From the NCBI RefSeq assembly GCF_006516955.1, contig NZ_VHLG01000014.1:62001-126000 (forward strand): a DNA stretch of 64,000 nucleotides, given 5' to 3'. Below the pieces are notes generated by a model. That model was not told the DNA's origin. It was given only the letters and a program-made list of their open reading frames with translations, and ran no database searches. Origin of the DNA: Martelella alba (GTDB lineage: Bacteria; Pseudomonadota; Alphaproteobacteria; Rhizobiales; Rhizobiaceae). The first letter of the stretch is position 1; each line of letters opens with the position of its first letter. The position numbers and the translations under genes are program-made. Below are positions 15,785 to 26,673 of this stretch, piece after piece.

Positions 15785-18331
15785 CTAGCGGTTTAGCCTG
15801 GCATTGATAAGCTCAATCGACATGGCACGCCGCGCCGAACGGTTCTCCAGCACGGTATCAATCCCCATGCGGATGAAGCCAAGAATGAAGAGCCAGATCA
15901 GCAGATAGCACCAGACAAGCCCGATCAGACGCCAGGGCAGCTCAGGCACCAGAATACCGAAACCACACATCAGCACGGCGGCCACCTGTGTCAGCACAAT
16001 CGCGATCAGCAGCGGACGGGCCGGGAAAGGCGGCTTGAGGAACCAGTTTTCCTTACGCGCCACCAGCAACAGCAAATGTCCGCCCGCAACGAGCTGCAGG
16101 AACATCATAGACTGGATATGCGCCTGATTGGTCAGCCCGAGCCCGGCCCAGCGGGCAGGTTCCGACAGAACCTCCATCCCCATCAGCAGCAGACCGAATG
16201 ATTCGACTATCGAGGCAAAGCCAAGCACGGCGGCAATCGTCAGCAGGCGCGGCATCTTCCAGCGCACCGGCTGCTCGCTGACCGTGGTGTTGTCATAGGC
16301 AATCGTCATGATCGGCACATCATCCAGCAGCGACATGATCACGATCATGATCGGTGTCAGCGGCTGAAAACCAAGGAAGATGGTCGACAGAACGACCAGG
16401 AACATGATGTCCATCGTCAGCGCGACACGATAGACGGTATAGGCCGTGATGCGGCCGAAGATACGCCGTGCCTCGTCAATCGCGTTCTGGATCACGGACA
16501 GGCCCGGCGCGGTGAGAATCAAAGCGGCGGCACCGCGCGCAGCGTCCGTTGCGCCGGAAACCGCGATACCGCAATCGGCCTGCTTCAGCGCCGGTGCGTC
16601 ATTGACACCGTCACCGGTCATGGCCACGAGATGGCCAGCCTCCTGAAACGTCTTGACGATGGCATATTTATGCTCGGGAAAAACCCGGGCAAAGCCATCG
16701 GCGGCAAGGATCTGATGCGCGATCGGCCCCGGCACATGGTCCGGATCCATATCCGGCGGAAAGACATCCGCAGCCGTCAGGATGTTGGAGCCGAGCCCCA
16801 GCTGACGTGCTGTTTCACGGGCAATCGCGGTATCGTCTCCGGTGATCATCTTCACCGTGACGCCCTTTGTGCCAACATTTTCGATGGTCGCCTTTGAATC
16901 ATCGCGCGGCGGATCGAACATCGGCAGGATGCCAAGCAGCAACCAGCTGGTGCCGCCATCATCGGAACGGGCCACAGCCAGTGCACGATAGCCCTTGGCG
17001 CCGAGCGCTGCGACGTCGTCATCAACCTTCTTCGATACCGACTCATCCGCCTTGGCGAGTTCGACAATGGCATGCGGCGCACCCTTGGCCGTCAGGAAAG
17101 AAGCGCCGTCCGGGCCGGTGACGGCGGCCTGCGTGCGCTTTGAAACCGGATCAAACGGCGTGAACTTGTCGATCCTGTAGCTCTTCAGCACCGCCTTTTC
17201 GCTCAGCGCACCGATGACGGCACTGTCAATCGCATCGGCATCTTCCGCCTTTGAGGCCAGCGCCCCAGCGAGAATGATCGCCTGCGGATCCGTCGCCGCC
17301 AGGACGATGGGATCGCCAAGGGTGAGAATATTCTTCGTCAGCGTGCCGGTCTTGTCCGAGCATAAAATATCTGCACCGGCCATTTCATCAATGGAGGTCA
17401 GCCGCGAGACGATCGCCTTTTCCTTCGACAGCGCCAGCGCGCCAAGCGCCATGGTGATGGAGAAGACGGCGGGCATGGCGACCGGGATCGACGCGACCAG
17501 CAAAACCAGCACGAATTGCAGGATCTCCAGCGCATCCGACAGGCCCCAATTATCCGTTTTGACGATATCAACATAGACCTGAACCGCCACCATGATCATC
17601 GCCAGAACCACGGCGACTACGATCAAAAAGTTGCCGATCTGGAACATCGCCCTTTGCGCCTGGCTTGCAGAGCCGGCGCCAGCAACCAGCTTTGCCGTTC
17701 GACCGAAAAAGGTTTCAGCGCCCGTGGCTGTCACCACAGCGGTCATTTCGCCCTGCTTCACCACGCTGCCGGAATAGGCTTCATCACCAACATGCTTGGT
17801 CACCGGCAGTGATTCGCCGGTCAACGCGGCCTGGTCGATCGAGGCATAGTCACCACCGACCAGACGAATATCGGCCGGGACGATACCACCCAGCCTGATC
17901 TTGACGATGTCGCCAGGTACCAAAGTCGCGGCGTCGATGGTAACAAATTCACCGTCCCGCAAGGCTGTCGCCTGCGGCGCCAGCGAATTCTTCAGCGCCG
18001 TGAGTGCATTGGACGCCTTGCTATCCTGGAAGAATTCAAGCCCGGCATTGAAGATCAGCAGGCCGAAAATGATCACGAAATCACCGATATCGCCGAGGAA
18101 CAGCGAAACAAGCGCCGCCGCCTCGATCATGAAGGCGATCGGCCCGACAAAATGGATCGCAACCTTCTTGAACAGGCTTTCCTTCTTTTCGGGCAGCGCA
18201 TTCGGGCCATACTGGCCGAGCCTGGCTTGCGCCTCAGCCGCACTCAATCCTTTGTCTGGATCAACCTTGAGCGCCGACAGCACAAGCTCCAGTGGCGCCT
18301 TGGATAGATTTTCCCTGCCTTCATCTGCCAT
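15785..18331 (-). CDS. P-type (P3A) proton-exporting ATPase
   Basis: This 848-residue protein has the order of plant/fungal-type H+-ATPases: an N-terminal cytoplasmic region (LSAAEAQARLGQYGPNALPE), an actuator domain with LTGESLPV, the membrane motif SIPVAMPAVFSI, the phosphorylated aspartate in CSDKTGTLT (about residue 330), the hinge TGDGVNDAPALKQADCGIAV, and C-terminal helices. P3A members pump protons outward at the cost of ATP. A long C-terminal autoinhibitory tail is absent. Homologues occur in acid-tolerant bacteria and some rhizobia. It is probably an accessory acid or energy-stress function like its neighbours. Confidence 0.9.
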   Translation of the reverse strand: MADEGRENLSKAPLELVLSALKVDPDKGLSAAEAQARLGQYGPNALPEKKESLFKKVAIHFVGPIAFMIEAAALVSLFLGDIGDFVIIFGLLIFNAGLEFFQDSKASNALTALKNSLAPQATALRDGEFVTIDAATLVPGDIVKIRLGGIVPADIRLVGGDYASIDQAALTGESLPVTKHVGDEAYSGSVVKQGEMTAVVTATGAETFFGRTAKLVAGAGSASQAQRAMFQIGNFLIVVAVVLAMIMVAVQVYVDIVKTDNWGLSDALEILQFVLVLLVASIPVAMPAVFSITMALGALALSKEKAIVSRLTSIDEMAGADILCSDKTGTLTKNILTLGDPIVLAATDPQAIILAGALASKAEDADAIDSAVIGALSEKAVLKSYRIDKFTPFDPVSKRTQAAVTGPDGASFLTAKGAPHAIVELAKADESVSKKVDDDVAALGAKGYRALAVARSDDGGTSWLLLGILPMFDPPRDDSKATIENVGTKGVTVKMITGDDTAIARETARQLGLGSNILTAADVFPPDMDPDHVPGPIAHQILAADGFARVFPEHKYAIVKTFQEAGHLVAMTGDGVNDAPALKQADCGIAVSGATDAARGAAALILTAPGLSVIQNAIDEARRIFGRITAYTVYRVALTMDIMFLVVLSTIFLGFQPLTPIMIVIMSLLDDVPIMTIAYDNTTVSEQPVRWKMPRLLTIAAVLGFASIVESFGLLLMGMEVLSEPARWAGLGLTNQAHIQSMMFLQLVAGGHLLLLVARKENWFLKPPFPARPLLIAIVLTQVAAVLMCGFGILVPELPWRLIGLVWCYLLIWLFILGFIRMGIDTVLENRSARRAMSIELINARLNR

Positions 18332-18510
18332 TGCAAATCTCCGCTAAAAGCCCCTGACACGGCTGCCGTGCTCTTCCCCGTTGGTCTCTCGCCAGCCTGA
18401 ACCCCGGCGCGCCGCATAAAGCTTATGCCACCATCGGCGCGCATTAAAGGATCATTTTGCAACCGCAAATATTGCACTGCAAAGCGTCTTATCACCGCAG
18501 CAGGATCGAC

Positions 18511-18541
18511 AAAAAATCGCGCCACAGAGTGCCGTGGCGCG
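18511..18541 (-). terminator. Rho-independent terminator after merR
   Basis: On the minus strand CGCGCCAC and GTGGCGCG (18518-18525 with 18534-18541) form a perfect 8-bp stem followed by ATTTTTTG. It ends the yceD/plsX-fabH-ihfA-merR direction of transcription. The remaining gap to the ATPase gene (18,332-18,510) contains an A+T-poor leader with a GCATAA/TTATGC palindrome and no gene. Confidence 0.85.
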
Positions 18542-18635
18542 ATGACAAAATTGTGATATCCGTGTTGCAGTGGGCTTGAAGCCCGGCATCCGCGTTGCCG
18601 CCCGACGTTTCAGGCGTAAATGCAGATCATGACAA

Positions 18636-19163
18636 TCAGCGCACCTGATCCAGCAGCCGCTTGCATTCAAGCAAGTCGTAGAGAACCTCCTGCAACAGAT
18701 CGTCATCGGCCTTGCCACGACCACTCGCCGGCGACAGTTTGCCGCTATCGTCACTTCTGCCGAAAAAACGCCGCCCCGCCGATTTCTTCGGCCGCCCGAC
18801 GATCTGCTCGTCATCGAACATAGAGGTCTGGTCGTTACCGCCATGCCCATCGTCCTGGGCGGTGCCCGCCAGCGCCTGCAGCACTTCGGCGTCCCCTGTT
18901 CCAACAGCGGTGACGAATTTGTTGCCATTGGTGCGCAGCAGTTTCTGCACACCCTTGATCGTGTAACCGTGATCGTAAAGCAGATGCCGGATCCCCTGCA
19001 GCAATTCGACATCTTCAGGCCGGTAATAGCGACGTCCGCCGCCGCGCTTCATCGGCTTGACCTGGGTAAAACGGGTCTCCCAGAAGCGCAGCACATGCTG
19101 TGGCAGATCAAGCTCCTCGGCAACTTCCGAGATGGTTCTGAAGGCTTCCGGGCTTTTGTCCAT
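18636..19163 (-). CDS. MerR family transcriptional regulator
   Basis: This 175-residue protein begins with a MerR winged helix: [20 protein letters not shown] (helix-turn-helix), then [20 protein letters not shown] (wing) and [23 protein letters not shown]. The C-terminal half is polar and low in conservation, without the cysteines of metal sensors. It follows ihfA at 92 bases, the standard alphaproteobacterial plsX-fabH-ihfA-merR order. The ligand is unknown. Confidence 0.9.
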   Translation of the reverse strand: MDKSPEAFRTISEVAEELDLPQHVLRFWETRFTQVKPMKRGGGRRYYRPEDVELLQGIRHLLYDHGYTIKGVQKLLRTNGNKFVTAVGTGDAEVLQALAGTAQDDGHGGNDQTSMFDDEQIVGRPKKSAGRRFFGRSDDSGKLSPASGRGKADDDLLQEVLYDLLECKRLLDQVR

Positions 19164-19255
19164 GAGTGCGCTCCTGATGCAGCATGTAATGCCACTATTT
19201 CAACGAGATTCGCTGCCAATGACAAGCCTGCCCCGCCGCAAACCCCGCGAAAATA

Positions 19256-19588
19256 TCAGGAAGCGTCGCGCGCAGCCTTGGCCTTTCGACCGAGATGCGA
19301 TTTCAGGATTTTCTGCTTGAGAACGTTGGAAGCCTTGAAGGTCATGACACGCCGCGGTGAAATCGGAACTTCCTCGCCCGTTTTGGGATTCCGGCCGATT
19401 CGTTCGTTTTTGTCGCGCACCTGGAAAGTCGCAAATGACGAAAGCTTGACGGTTTCACCACGAACGATTGCGTCACAGATTTCATCAATGACCATTTCTA
19501 CAAGTTCAGCCGACTCCGTCCTTGAGAGTCCGACCTTTCGGAAAACTGACTCAGCCAGATCCGCACGCGTCACAGTTTTGCCAGGCAT
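19256..19588 (-). CDS. ihfA: Integration host factor subunit alpha
   Basis: The 110-residue protein shows the complete HU/IHF fold. It starts [20 protein letters not shown], has the arm [27 protein letters not shown] and the proline-tipped segment [14 protein letters not shown], and ends in a short basic tail. It pairs with IhfB (46,541-46,840) to bend DNA at promoters, including sigma-54 promoters, and at recombination sites. It lies between fabH and merR, as is usual in this class. Confidence 0.96.
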   Translation of the reverse strand: MPGKTVTRADLAESVFRKVGLSRTESAELVEMVIDEICDAIVRGETVKLSSFATFQVRDKNERIGRNPKTGEEVPISPRRVMTFKASNVLKQKILKSHLGRKAKAARDAS

Positions 19589-19687
19589 TCCCGCATCCTA
19601 TTGATTGAAAAATTCCCCGTCCGCGAAGACTATTTGCGTCTGCGCACGCGGTCAAGTCAATGCTTGCCGGCAAAGACAGCAATCCGT

Positions 19688-20656
19688 TCACCAACGCAAC
19701 AATACTGCACCCCAGGTAAAGCCGCCGCCCATGGCTTCCAGCATGACATGATCATTTTTGCGGATCTTTCCGTCCGCAACTGCCGACGCAAGCGCCAGGG
19801 GAATCGATGCCGCTGACGTGTTGGCATGACGATTGACCGTGACGACGACCTTTTCCAGCGGAATGCCAAGCTTCCTGGCAGAACCTTCGATGATGCGGCG
19901 ATTGGCCTGATGCGGGACCAGCCAGTCAAGATCGTCAGCGCTGATCTTCGCTTCTGCGAACGCGGCCTCGATCACATCCGTGATCATACCGACGGCATGC
20001 TTGAAAACCTCACGGCCCTCCATGCGCAGATGACCAATCGTACCCGTCGAGGATACACCGCCATCGACATAGAGTTTTTCGCAATGAGAACCATCAGCGC
20101 GCAGGCTGGCGGCGATAATGCCCCGCCCTTCGGCAACCTCTTCCTCAACTGCCTCGAAGATCACCGCACCGGCACCATCACCGAAAAGCACGCAGGTCGT
20201 GCGGTCAGTCCAGTCCAGAAGACGCGAAAAGGTCTCCGCACCGATCACCATAACACGTTTGGCACGCCCGGCCCGGATGAAACTGTCAGCCGTTGTAACC
20301 GCATAGACGAAGCCGGAACAGACCGCCTGCATGTCGAAGGCAAACCCGTGATGCATGCCAAGACGGCTCTGGATATTGACCGCCGTTGCCGGAAAGGTGT
20401 TGTCCGGCGTCGATGTCGCAACGATAATCAGATCCAGATCGTCGGCTGTAAGGCCCGCATTTTCGAGTGCTGCGCGCGCCGCAGCTTCACCAAGCGAGGC
20501 TGTCGTTTCATCGGCACCGGCAATATATCTCTGGCAAATACCCGTTCTCTGCTGAATCCAGGCATCGGAGGTATCGACAAGCATCTCCAGCTCAGCATTG
20601 GTAACTACCCGCTTCGGCAGCGCCGACCCGACCCCACACACAACAGAACGGATCAT
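19688..20656 (-). CDS. fabH: 3-oxoacyl-[ACP] synthase III
   Basis: This 322-residue KASIII has the Cys-His-Asn triad: cysteine in [10 protein letters not shown], histidine in [11 protein letters not shown] and asparagine in [13 protein letters not shown]. It condenses acetyl-CoA with malonyl-ACP to begin fatty acid synthesis. The N-terminus ([20 protein letters not shown]) matches homologues, so ATG 20656 is firm. The 264-base gap to plsX upstream probably contains its own promoter. Confidence 0.96.
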   Translation of the reverse strand: MIRSVVCGVGSALPKRVVTNAELEMLVDTSDAWIQQRTGICQRYIAGADETTASLGEAAARAALENAGLTADDLDLIIVATSTPDNTFPATAVNIQSRLGMHHGFAFDMQAVCSGFVYAVTTADSFIRAGRAKRVMVIGAETFSRLLDWTDRTTCVLFGDGAGAVIFEAVEEEVAEGRGIIAASLRADGSHCEKLYVDGGVSSTGTIGHLRMEGREVFKHAVGMITDVIEAAFAEAKISADDLDWLVPHQANRRIIEGSARKLGIPLEKVVVTVNRHANTSAASIPLALASAVADGKIRKNDHVMLEAMGGGFTWGAVLLRW

Positions 20657-20920
20657 TCTTACTCCCTATCGACAGACCATCTGGAAAGCGTGGTTCGCGT
20701 CCTGCAGGCTGCGTCTTACATGGTACAAATGCGCCCACCGAACAATGGTCCGTCGAACGCGCTTCTCTTATCCCTGCCAGGGCAGATTTAACAACGCACT
20801 TTTCGTTACAAACGTAAAACTTATCGTTTGTCGTACTGATCGACCGTCCGCACGCATCGCCCTAATGACATATGGTGTTGGAAACCGGCGGCCCTGGAGC
20901 AGAACCGTCGAGAAAACGAA

Positions 20921-21973
20921 CTAGCCAAGTGCGGCTTCGGGCCCACGCGGCGGCTCATGCTTGGCGTGGTATTCACTAAGATCATGCTGGATCTTGGCCG
21001 TCAAACCGTTCTTCACCATGTCATAGGCCACTTCGACGGCTGCGGAAAATCCTTCCGCATCGGTTCCGCCATGGCTCTTGATGACGATCCCGTTCAGGCC
21101 GAGGAAAACACCGCCATTGATCTTGCGCGGATCAAGTTTGTCACGCAGCATGGCAAAAGCCGCCCTTGCGAACAGATAGCCAATGCGTGACATCAATGTG
21201 CGCGACATCGCCATGCGAAGAAAATCGGCAATCTGGCGGGCCGTGCCTTCAGCTGTCTTCAGCGCAATATTTCCGGTAAAGCCTTCAACAACAAAGACAT
21301 CCACCGTTCCCTTGCCGAGATCATTGCCCTCAACGAAGCCTTCATAGGCAAGGTTTTCGACATCGGCCTCACGCAACAGCTGCCCGGCCTTTTTGACCTC
21401 TTCCACGCCCTTGATCTCTTCAACGCCGACATTGATGAGACCGACAGTCGGACGTTTGATGTCGAACAGCGCACGCGCCATGGCCCCGCCCATCAGCGCG
21501 AAATCGAGCAGCTGTTTCGCATCTGCGCCGATCGTGGCGCCAATATCGAGCACAATGCTCTCACCGCGGGTCGTGGGCCAGATACCGGCAATGGCCGGTC
21601 GGTCGATCTCCGGCAATGTCTTGAGGCAGAAAACGGCCATAGCCATCAGCGCTCCGGTGTTGCCGGCGGAAACAGCGACGTCGGCCTCATTGTCGCGCAC
21701 AGCCTGAATGGCCTGCCACATGCTCGAAACATTGCGGCCGCGCCGCAATGCCTGGCTGGGCTTTTCATCCATACCAACAGCAACGTCACAGTTGTGAATG
21801 GTTGAGTGTTCTTTCAGCTTGGGATGAGCCTGCAGCAGGGCTTCGATCTCATCCTGCTTGCCAAAAAGCTGATAGCTGATGTCAGGATGGCGCTGCAGCG
21901 CTTTCGCTGCGCCGCCAATCGCCACCTTGGCTCCGACATCGCCGCCCATGACATCTATCGAAATCTTGATCAC
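20921..21973 (-). CDS. plsX: Phosphate acyltransferase PlsX
   Basis: The 350-residue product begins [19 protein letters not shown], the typical PlsX start, and has the internal segments [20 protein letters not shown] and [19 protein letters not shown]. PlsX makes acyl-phosphate from acyl-ACP for phosphatidic acid synthesis. I chose GTG 21971-21973 from homologue N-termini; a TTG 45 bases upstream gives a 365-residue alternative. The neighbours yceD and fabH link it to membrane lipid synthesis. Confidence 0.93.
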   Translation of the reverse strand: MIKISIDVMGGDVGAKVAIGGAAKALQRHPDISYQLFGKQDEIEALLQAHPKLKEHSTIHNCDVAVGMDEKPSQALRRGRNVSSMWQAIQAVRDNEADVAVSAGNTGALMAMAVFCLKTLPEIDRPAIAGIWPTTRGESIVLDIGATIGADAKQLLDFALMGGAMARALFDIKRPTVGLINVGVEEIKGVEEVKKAGQLLREADVENLAYEGFVEGNDLGKGTVDVFVVEGFTGNIALKTAEGTARQIADFLRMAMSRTLMSRIGYLFARAAFAMLRDKLDPRKINGGVFLGLNGIVIKSHGGTDAEGFSAAVEVAYDMVKNGLTAKIQHDLSEYHAKHEPPRGPEAALG

Positions 21974-22204
21974 GCGTTCTTGAATCCCATTACCTTGCTT
22001 CCGGTGAAGCCGGGTCAAATTACCCTTTTTGCCCTGTTAAACAACCACAGCCGGCTATTTATCGACAAATTTGCCAGTGCTTTGGTTTCGGCACCAAATA
22101 TTTGGCAGTTTTGTGAAATTCTCTCAAGTCCCTAAGGAAAGTTGCAGCTGACAGCTCATAAAGGCTTTCCATTAGCCTCTTGCGCGCGCAACGCCAAGCC
22201 CCTT

Positions 22205-22783
22205 TTACGGCTTGGGTTTCCAGTCTTTCAGGGCGGCAAAGGGTGATTCCTTTGCATCATCGGGTTCGACAACGGCTTCCTCCTCCTCGGCAGGCGGCTC
22301 GAACCCGACCCCTTCTTTGCGCGGATAAGGATCAATGCCCAGCGCAATCGCCTCAATGGCGATGGTGGCAAGATCGATCTCACCGCCGGTGAAAACTTCA
22401 GGCGCATCCGGACCGTCAGGATCAACCAGCAAGGCGCCATCTTCGCTGAAATCCCGCTTGATCTGCCGTGACCCCTCCGGCAGGAAGGTCATGTCGACCT
22501 CCTCGTCAACCGAAGCAGACATCGGCTCAAGCGTGACGATACAGGCCTGAGTTAGCCGCGCAGAAACCCTGCCTCGCACCCGCAGCCCCTCCTTTCGCCA
22601 CAACGTGACCTCAAGATCGGCAACAGCGCTTTCAACCGAGACCACGCCGAAAATGTCGGCAAGCGCGGCGCGGCCGTCTTTATCGGCTTCGATATGGACG
22701 TTCTTCACCTTGCCCGACGCGCGGGCGGCGGCAAAGGGGGAAGTAAAGCCATCAATGGCACTTTCGGCATTCTCAATGGGCAC
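22205..22783 (-). CDS. YceD/DUF177 family protein
   Basis: This 192-residue protein has the DUF177 core: VSARLTQACIVTLEPMSASV with a single cysteine, then VDMTFLPEG and EIDLATIAIEAIALGIDPYP. The end is PFAALKDWKPKP. The family is linked to 23S rRNA or ribosome metabolism in other bacteria and normally precedes rpmF or plsX. GTG 22781-22783 was chosen because GGAGG stands directly upstream. It overlaps the end of the bc1 chaperone gene by 11 bases, so translation is probably coupled. Confidence 0.88.
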   Translation of the reverse strand: MPIENAESAIDGFTSPFAAARASGKVKNVHIEADKDGRAALADIFGVVSVESAVADLEVTLWRKEGLRVRGRVSARLTQACIVTLEPMSASVDEEVDMTFLPEGSRQIKRDFSEDGALLVDPDGPDAPEVFTGGEIDLATIAIEAIALGIDPYPRKEGVGFEPPAEEEEAVVEPDDAKESPFAALKDWKPKP

Positions 22784-23330
22784 GGCCCGCCTCCAGATGT
22801 TCGGGGACAAGGAAACTCACAAGCCCTGTCTCCACGACAATTTCGTCCAGCCGCGCCAGATGATCGGTATTTTCCAGCATCCAGCGCGCCAGCTCGCCCA
22901 TATCAGGCGGATCGGGTTTTTCCGAGTAAAAATTGAACTGCAGCGCGCGTGAAAGCTGGGAGAGATCACGCGCTTCAAGCGCCTGGGCATAGCGTTCAAG
23001 CCTGCCGTAAAACATTCCGGCCAGCTTTTTCATGCGCTTCGGCACCGAATGATCGCCGACCCCCAACTCGCGAATCGAATAGTCGACATCCATAAAAAAG
23101 GCGTCGACAATGGCCTGGGCGATTTCCTTGCCAGCGGCACCGGACTTCGCCGTACGCCGCAGAAACAAGATCATCACCACCGACAGCATCTCGAAACGGC
23201 CCATCACCGTATCCGGCGCGTTATACTCCACATAGAAGCAGGGCATACGGGCAGTCGCCGTAATCACGCCATACTGACGGTCGACAACGACCCTGTTGTT
23301 GCGCCTAGAACTGAAAATACCCATCGCCAT
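22773..23330 (-). CDS. Ubiquinol-cytochrome c chaperone (Cbp3-like)
   Basis: This 185-residue protein has the Cbp3 family segments FYVEYNAPDTVMGRFEMLSV, AQAIVDAFFMDVDYSIRELG and VGDHSVPKRMKKLAGMFYGR, followed by WMLENTDHLARLDEI. The family helps assemble cytochrome b of the bc1 complex. In alphaproteobacteria it commonly stands next to yceD, as here. It is divergent from the omlA gene across ~300 bases. Confidence 0.9.
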   Translation of the reverse strand: MAMGIFSSRRNNRVVVDRQYGVITATARMPCFYVEYNAPDTVMGRFEMLSVVMILFLRRTAKSGAAGKEIAQAIVDAFFMDVDYSIRELGVGDHSVPKRMKKLAGMFYGRLERYAQALEARDLSQLSRALQFNFYSEKPDPPDMGELARWMLENTDHLARLDEIVVETGLVSFLVPEHLEAGRAH

Positions 23331-23635
23331 ATTTCTTCTTGATCCGCAAACGAGGCCGTAACCGACACGCTTTGCATTGCATCCGGACGCAAGCTGGTTT
23401 ACCCAAGCATTTCGTCACCGGCAATGTCATCTCGACAAGTTAGATTGACGGCGTCCGGAACGCTTGCAAAACTCGTTCGATGGTAATTTGCGGTCGAAAT
23501 TCTCGCAACCTCGAATGTAACAGCTTTAGCCGATGATCCCGGCTAGGGGCGGTCATCTGGCGGGGCTGCGCGAAAATAGACCAACGGGCCGTTAGATTAT
23601 TGGCCAGACAAGAGATTTGTAACAGGGAGTGTTTC
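23331..23635. other. Divergent promoter region between bc1 chaperone and omlA
   Basis: This 305-base gap carries promoters for two diverging genes. I see an AACAGGGAGT ribosome binding site next to omlA, but no convincing operator, repeat or RNA element. Confidence 0.4.
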
Positions 23636-24145
23636 TTGGAAACTCGTCGCAGGAGCTTTGGAGCGAAACCGGTTCGTCTGGCAGTTGCAGGTGCAGTGAT
23701 CGGCCTGACCCTTGCCGCAGCGGGATGCTCGACAACCCAAACGCTGTATCAGGGATACGTGATCGATGAACAGATGCTGCAACTGGTCAAGCAGGGCTCG
23801 AGCCGCGAGCAGGTACTGCTGACGCTCGGCCAGCCTTCCACAACAGCAACTTTCGATAACGAGGTGTTTTATTATATCTCGCAGCAGAAGCAGCGGACCT
23901 ACGCCTTCCAGAAGCCACGCCTGATCTCGCAGGAAATTCTTGCGGTCTATTTCGGCTCGGACGGCCGCGTCGAAAAGGTCGCACGCTACACCCTGCAGGA
24001 TGGCCATGTTGTCGATATGGTATCCGATACGACACCGACAGGCGGCAAGGACATGACCTTCATTCAGCAAATCCTGTCGGGTACGAACAAGAATTCGGCC
24101 CGCAACTTCTTCGATACTGCAGCTGGCAACAACGCCATCAAGTAA
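23636..24145 (+). CDS. bamE: Outer membrane assembly lipoprotein (OmlA/SmpA, BamE family)
   Basis: This 169-residue lipoprotein has a basic start, a hydrophobic helix and lipobox LAAAGC, then the SmpA/OmlA fold (GYVIDEQMLQLVKQGSSREQ, LLTLGQPSTT, YFGSDGRVEKVARYTLQDG). BamE supports the BAM complex that inserts outer membrane barrels. I chose TTG 23636-23638 because AGGGAG precedes it; a longer TTG start at 23600 lacks a binding site. An extended C-terminus of ~50 residues past the core is typical of rhizobial members. Confidence 0.9.
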   Translation: METRRRSFGAKPVRLAVAGAVIGLTLAAAGCSTTQTLYQGYVIDEQMLQLVKQGSSREQVLLTLGQPSTTATFDNEVFYYISQQKQRTYAFQKPRLISQEILAVYFGSDGRVEKVARYTLQDGHVVDMVSDTTPTGGKDMTFIQQILSGTNKNSARNFFDTAAGNNAIK

Positions 24146-24172
24146 GGCACTGCCGCCAGAACACATATCAAA

Positions 24173-24206
24173 GCCCGGTCGCCATGCGACCGGGCTTCTT
24201 TGTTTT
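24173..24206 (+). terminator. Rho-independent terminator after omlA/bamE
   Basis: GCCCGGTCGC pairs perfectly with GCGACCGGGC around a CAT loop and is followed by TTCTTTGTTTT. It separates omlA from the convergent hppA. Confidence 0.93.
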
Positions 24207-24250
24207 CAGCTGTCAGCGAAGACCGGCCACACGGGGACCGCCCGCCAAAG

Positions 24251-26386
24251 TCAGGCCAGAATGGCCAGCAAGAGCAGAGCCACGATATTGGTGATCTTGA
24301 TCGCCGGGTTGACGGCCGGACCGGCCGTGTCCTTGTAAGGGTCGCCGACCGTATCACCGGTGACGGAAGCCTTGTGGGCATCAGATCCCTTGACGTGGCG
24401 GGCACCATCCTTGTCGACAAACCCATCCTCGAAGCTCTTCTTGGCATTGTCCCATGCGCCACCACCCGAGGTCATCGAGATGGCAACGAACAGGCCGTTG
24501 ACGATCACGCCCAGCAGAGAGGCACCGAGAGCTGCAAAGGCTGAAGCCTTGGACCCGGACAGCGCCCAGACGCCGAAGAAGACGACCAGCGGTGCCAGAA
24601 CCGGCAGCAGCGAGGGGATGATCATTTCGCGGATCGCCGCCCTGGTCAGCATATCGACTGCACGGCCATAATCCGGACGATCCTTGCCCTCCATGATGCC
24701 GGGCTTTTCGCGGAACTGCTTGCGCACTTCCTCGACAACGGCACTTGCCGCCCGGCCAACGGCCGTCATCGCAATGCCACCAAAAAGATAGGGGATCAGA
24801 CCGCCAAAGATCAGACCCGCAACCACATAAGGGTTGGACAGCGAGAAGGAGATATCGCCCATTCCGGCGAAGAAGGGATATTTGTCGCCATTGGCGGCAA
24901 AATAGCTCAGATCGTTGGAATAGGCAGCAAACAGCACCAGAGCGCCGAGACCGGCAGAACCGATGGCATAGCCCTTGGTCACGGCCTTGGTGGTGTTGCC
25001 GACGGCGTCCAGCGCATCGGTGGATTTGCGCACTTCCGGCGGCAAACCAGCCATTTCGGCAATGCCACCGGCATTGTCAGTGACCGGACCGAAGGCGTCG
25101 AGTGCAACGATCATGCCCGCAAGGCCAAGCATGGCGGTAACGGCGATGCCGGTGCCAAACAGGCCAGCCAGCTGATAGGTGGCGATAATGCCGCCGCAGA
25201 TGACGATGGCTGGCAGGGCGGTTGCCTCAAGCGAAACGGCAAGCCCCTGAATCACATTGGTGCCATGGCCTGAGACTGAAGCCTGGGCAATCGACACGAC
25301 CGGGCGCTTTCCGGTGCCGGTATAATATTCGGTGATCACCACGATCAGCGCGGTGACGATCAGACCGACAATGCCGCAGAGAAACAGGTTGAAGCCGGTA
25401 ATGTTGCGGCCAGCGACCTCGCCGAGACTGCCAAAGCCGACGGTTGCCAGAACGGCAATCGCCAGACCGACAATCGACAAAAGGCCGGTGACGATCAGAC
25501 CGCGGTAAAGCGCGCCCATGATCGAGCCGTTCGCACCGAGCTTGACGAAGAAGGTGCCGGCAATGGACGTCAGGATACAGACCGCACAGATGGCGAGCGG
25601 CAGCAGCATGACGCTTGACAGAATGGCCGTCCCGCCAAAGAAAATCGCCGCCAGAACCATGGTCGCGACCACAGAAACCGCATAGGTTTCGAAAAGGTCG
25701 GCCGCCATGCCGGCGCAGTCGCCGACATTGTCGCCGACATTGTCGGCAATCGTTGCCGGGTTGCGCGGATCATCCTCGGGGATACCGGCTTCCACCTTGC
25801 CTACCAGATCGCCGCCGACATCGGCCCCCTTGGTGAAGATGCCGCCGCCAAGACGGGCAAAGACCGAAATCAGCGATGCACCGAAACCGAGCGCAACCAG
25901 CGCATCGATGACCATGCGATCGCCGGGATCATAACCAAGAATAACCGTCAGAATGAAGAAATAGACCGAAACGCCAAGCAGAGCGAGACCTGCAACCAGC
26001 ATGCCGGTGATGGCACCGGACTTGAAGGCGATGTCAAGCCCTGCGGGAAGGCTGTGCGATGCCGCCTGGGCGGTACGCACATTGGCGCGAACGGAAACAT
26101 GCATGCCGATAAAACCCGCAGCCCCCGACAGGACGGCGCCGATGACAAAGCCGATGGCCGCCGTCAGCGACAGGAGCAGCCAGGCCAGCACGAAAACCAC
26201 AACGCCGACAATGGCAATCGTCGTATATTGCCGCGTCAGATAGGCCTGCGCCCCTTCGCGGATAAAGCCCGCAATTTCCTGCATACGCGGCGAGCCCTGA
26301 TCCGCGACCATGACGGAGCGGATCGCCCACAAGGCATAGACAATGGATATAAGGCCGCAGAATATTACTGCGAGTAATATCGTCAT
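24251..26386 (-). CDS. hppA: K+-independent membrane H+-translocating pyrophosphatase
   Basis: The 711-residue protein has ~16 helices. The catalytic loop contains [14 protein letters not shown] followed by [20 protein letters not shown], and further acidic motifs include [16 protein letters not shown]. In [10 protein letters not shown] the residue after the second Thr is Lys, which marks the K+-independent subtype. It couples pyrophosphate hydrolysis to proton export. ATG 26384-26386 follows AAGGAAAA. It complements the PPK2 and P3A ATPase genes as a third phosphate/proton energy device in the window. Confidence 0.95.
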   Translation of the reverse strand: MTILLAVIFCGLISIVYALWAIRSVMVADQGSPRMQEIAGFIREGAQAYLTRQYTTIAIVGVVVFVLAWLLLSLTAAIGFVIGAVLSGAAGFIGMHVSVRANVRTAQAASHSLPAGLDIAFKSGAITGMLVAGLALLGVSVYFFILTVILGYDPGDRMVIDALVALGFGASLISVFARLGGGIFTKGADVGGDLVGKVEAGIPEDDPRNPATIADNVGDNVGDCAGMAADLFETYAVSVVATMVLAAIFFGGTAILSSVMLLPLAICAVCILTSIAGTFFVKLGANGSIMGALYRGLIVTGLLSIVGLAIAVLATVGFGSLGEVAGRNITGFNLFLCGIVGLIVTALIVVITEYYTGTGKRPVVSIAQASVSGHGTNVIQGLAVSLEATALPAIVICGGIIATYQLAGLFGTGIAVTAMLGLAGMIVALDAFGPVTDNAGGIAEMAGLPPEVRKSTDALDAVGNTTKAVTKGYAIGSAGLGALVLFAAYSNDLSYFAANGDKYPFFAGMGDISFSLSNPYVVAGLIFGGLIPYLFGGIAMTAVGRAASAVVEEVRKQFREKPGIMEGKDRPDYGRAVDMLTRAAIREMIIPSLLPVLAPLVVFFGVWALSGSKASAFAALGASLLGVIVNGLFVAISMTSGGGAWDNAKKSFEDGFVDKDGARHVKGSDAHKASVTGDTVGDPYKDTAGPAVNPAIKITNIVALLLLAILA

Positions 26387-26593
26387 TTTCCGTTTTCCTT
26401 CCCTCTACGGCTTCACCGGTGTTTTCCCAATATCCGGTTCTGCTGAATGATGCCGTTCGATCCGGATATGCACCGGATCTCCATTGCCGCCTGGCCATCT
26501 TGCAGACTGTCGTCTGTCCTCCCTGCCCAATGGCGGACCACGATGAGAGTGCGGTCAGCTTGGTAAGGCGTCAAGTGGCAACAGTAGAGGGAT

Positions 26594-26632
26594 GAAAAAG
26601 CACAGGGCGCTTTGCGATAAAGCAAAGCGCCC
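26594..26632 (-). terminator. Rho-independent terminator after nusB
   Basis: On the minus strand GGGCGCTTTGC and GCAAAGCGCCC (26605-26615 with 26622-26632) form an 11-bp stem, followed by TGTGCTTTTTC. It lies about 40 bases downstream of the nusB stop and before hppA. Confidence 0.88.
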
Positions 26633-26673
26633 CGGAAAATTGCAAATCGATTTAGAATGACGGCCTTACGGGC

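Noticed and set aside
20657-20920. Lipid regulator operator between plsX and fabH
   Set aside because: A CGTTACAAACGTAA-like stretch at about 20,804 is only partly palindromic and matches no operator that I know.
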